NCBI RefSeq assembly: GCF_003122365.1 | Contig: NZ_CP029254.1 | Location: 2,483,501 to 2,547,500 of the forward strand | DNA: 64,000 bases | Direction of reading: 5' to 3' | Source: Streptomyces spongiicola | Lineage (GTDB): Bacteria; Actinomycetota; Actinomycetes; Streptomycetales; Streptomycetaceae | Part shown: positions 60,915 to 64,000 of the stretch, in pieces | Numbering within the stretch: position 1 is the stretch's first letter | Layout: each line of letters begins with the position of its first letter | Notes under the pieces: generated by a model | What the model was told of the DNA's origin: nothing | What the model saw: only the letters and a program-made list of their open reading frames with translations | The model's database searches: none | Position numbers and translations under genes: made by a program

Positions 60915-61523
60915 TCAATCGGCCACGGCGTCGGCCTTGACGAGTCGGCGGACCTGGACCACATAGAGGATCCCTGCCCACCAGTACAGAGTTGTACCCC
61001 ATCCTGCGAACGCCCATCCGAAAACTTCGGCGAGTGACGCGAGCCACCCGTCTCCGTCGCTGAGCAGCAGGAGCGGGAACGCATACATCAAGTTGAAGGT
61101 AGCCGCCTTGCCGAGAAAGTTCACCTGGGGAGGCGGATAGCCGTGCCGGCGCAGGATTCCCACCATCACGAGCAGTATCAGATCCCGCGCCAGAAGAGCC
61201 ACGGTCAACCAGAGAGGCAGGATGCCCCTCCAGGTCAGACCCACGATGGTGGAAAGGATGTAGAGGCGGTCCGCCGCGGGATCGAGGATCCGGCCGAGGC
61301 TGCTGATCTGGTTCCATCGACGGGCGAGCTTCCCGTCCAGATAGTCGCTGATGCCGCTCAGTGCGAGCACGAGAAGCGCCCAGCCGTCCGCTCTCGGTCC
61401 GCCGAACTCGGGCAGGAGGATCAGCCACAGGAACAGCGGGACTCCGAGCAGGCGGGCCATGCTGAGGATGTTGGGGATGGTGAGTACTCGGTCGGTCTGA
61501 ACACGGGTCTCCTGGACCTCCAC
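60915..61523 (-). CDS. CDP-alcohol phosphatidyltransferase
   Basis: Membrane enzyme of 202 residues that transfers a phosphatidyl group from CDP-diacylglycerol to an alcohol. The signature D-x2-DG-x2-AR-x8-G-x3-D-x3-D is complete at residues 60-85 (D60, D63, G64, A67, R68, G77, D81, D85). Spans surround it. The start is the GTG preceded by AGGAGG at seven bases (VEVQETR), not an earlier in-frame Met. It heads the cluster, as pgsA2 (Rv1822) does in Mycobacterium. The alcohol could be glycerol phosphate or inositol phosphate. The rRNA terminator is downstream on the opposite flank. Confidence 0.92.
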   Translation of the reverse strand: MEVQETRVQTDRVLTIPNILSMARLLGVPLFLWLILLPEFGGPRADGWALLVLALSGISDYLDGKLARRWNQISSLGRILDPAADRLYILSTIVGLTWRGILPLWLTVALLARDLILLVMVGILRRHGYPPPQVNFLGKAATFNLMYAFPLLLLSDGDGWLASLAEVFGWAFAGWGTTLYWWAGILYVVQVRRLVKADAVAD

Positions 61524-61640
61524 CCGGGAGCCTCCTGCCGAACGAACCAACGATACCCCCTGACCTTACCTTCAGCGGGAAGAGCCGTGTACGCAGGGGT
61601 AACAGTCGATCATGTCCGGCAGACCGTCCGGAACGCGGAA

Positions 61641-61668
61641 AAGCCCCGGGCCGTAAGGCCCGGGGCTT
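61641..61668. terminator. rRNA operon terminator
   Basis: Perfect 12-bp inverted repeat AAGCCCCGGGCC / GGCCCGGGGCTT around GTAA, 13 bases past the 5S gene 3' end. In the transcript sense the stem is followed by TTCCGCGTTCC, not a pure T run. Confidence 0.93.
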
Positions 61669-61681
61669 CCCCTCAACAATC

Positions 61682-61800
61682 GTTCGGCAGTGTCCTACTC
61701 TCCCACAGGGTCCCCCCTGCAGTACCATCGGCGCTGAAAGGCTTAGCTTCCGGGTTCGAAATGTAACCGGGCGTTTCCCTAACGCTATGACCACCGAAAC
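61682..61800 (-). rRNA. rrf: 5S ribosomal RNA
   Basis: About 119 nt on the minus strand. It begins GTTTCGGTGGTCATAGCGTT, has the loop CGAACCCGGAAGCTAAGCC and ends in a stretch complementary to the start (GGACACTGCCGAAC). It lies 100 bp downstream of the 23S gene in the usual 23S-5S order. The ends are set by pairing and may be off by one or two bases. Confidence 0.95.
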
Positions 61801-61904
61801 TCTATGAAAACATCGAACCAGCCGACCAGCACCCCACCACCGGCGGTATACGGTCTCGGCATGTTCGTTACTTCAGAACTAACACAGTGGACGCGAGCAA
61901 CTGA

Positions 61905-64000
<2,096 letters not shown>

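Noticed and set aside
61143..61766. A 207-codon plus-strand frame over the phosphatidyltransferase and the rRNA terminator
   Set aside because: It is antisense to the enzyme and runs into the 5S gene.

Overview
The window is chromosomal DNA of a high-GC actinomycete, almost certainly Streptomyces or a close relative. The signs are strong G/C third-position codon bias, many GTG and TTG starts, families typical of the genus (DUF5999, DUF6204, DUF2087, PadR, MocR, a third EF-Tu), the actinobacterial garA/ftsR/sbp/DUF881 cluster, and an rRNA operon with a 23S-5S order on the minus strand.

Layout. 1-5.5 kb: patatin phospholipase, divergent EF-Tu (tuf3 type), AlkD-like DNA glycosylase, a TVP38/TMEM64 membrane protein, and undecaprenyl-diphosphatase uppP. 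5.5-16.25 kb: an accessory island. It holds a cytochrome P450 gene that lacks its 3' end and is split by an ISAs1-family element with a 9-bp target duplication. The element's transposase gene is itself split by a 2.17-kb group II intron carrying a reverse transcriptase/maturase. Divergent from the P450 run a TetR regulator with an apparent ATC start, a DHA2 efflux pump, a DUF6204 protein and a DUF2087 protein. Facing them is a two-gene unit of a SAM methyltransferase and a discrete polyketide-type acyltransferase. The island ends in a second ISAs1 remnant and a decayed PIN-domain toxin gene. It looks like the eroded edge of a specialised-metabolite cluster.

16.4-30 kb: a KimA-like APC permease, SnoaL-like protein, apolipoprotein N-acyltransferase, Gfo/Idh/MocA oxidoreductase, an FAD monooxygenase facing a TetR gene across two identical-type operators, TPR protein, uracil-DNA glycosylase, a solute-binding lipoprotein, an SDR-FabG pair and a HipA-like kinase-DUF3037 pair. 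30-47 kb: mostly small single-gene units (ASCH protein, Rieske lipoprotein, isochorismatase-fold protein, two PPOX-fold flavin proteins, LysR, MocR, PadR, three EamA exporters, PhzF, CPBP protease, GCS2 ligase, two Streptomyces-type hypotheticals). Several spacers there carry minisatellites, and several proteins carry matching low-complexity repeats.

47-61.6 kb: a conserved housekeeping stretch. It contains gcvP under a tandem glycine riboswitch, a PRC-barrel protein overlapping dinB tail to tail, and a minus-strand series: CDP-alcohol phosphatidyltransferase, GDP-mannose-pyrophosphorylase/phosphomutase-like fusion, DUF881, sbp, DUF881, a GarA-like FHA protein, FtsR, a bifunctional-nuclease-fold protein and a MerR regulator. 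This matches the Mycobacterium Rv1822-Rv1832 neighbourhood and links envelope lipid, division and glycine/glutamate control. 61.6-64 kb: a terminator, the 5S gene and the 3' two thirds of a 23S gene running off the window.

The most notable object is the triple nesting P450 > ISAs1 element > group II intron, whose junctions can all be read to the base. Next are the TetR gene with a perfect Shine-Dalgarno but ATC where the start should be, and the phosphomutase domain that lacks its catalytic serine motif.
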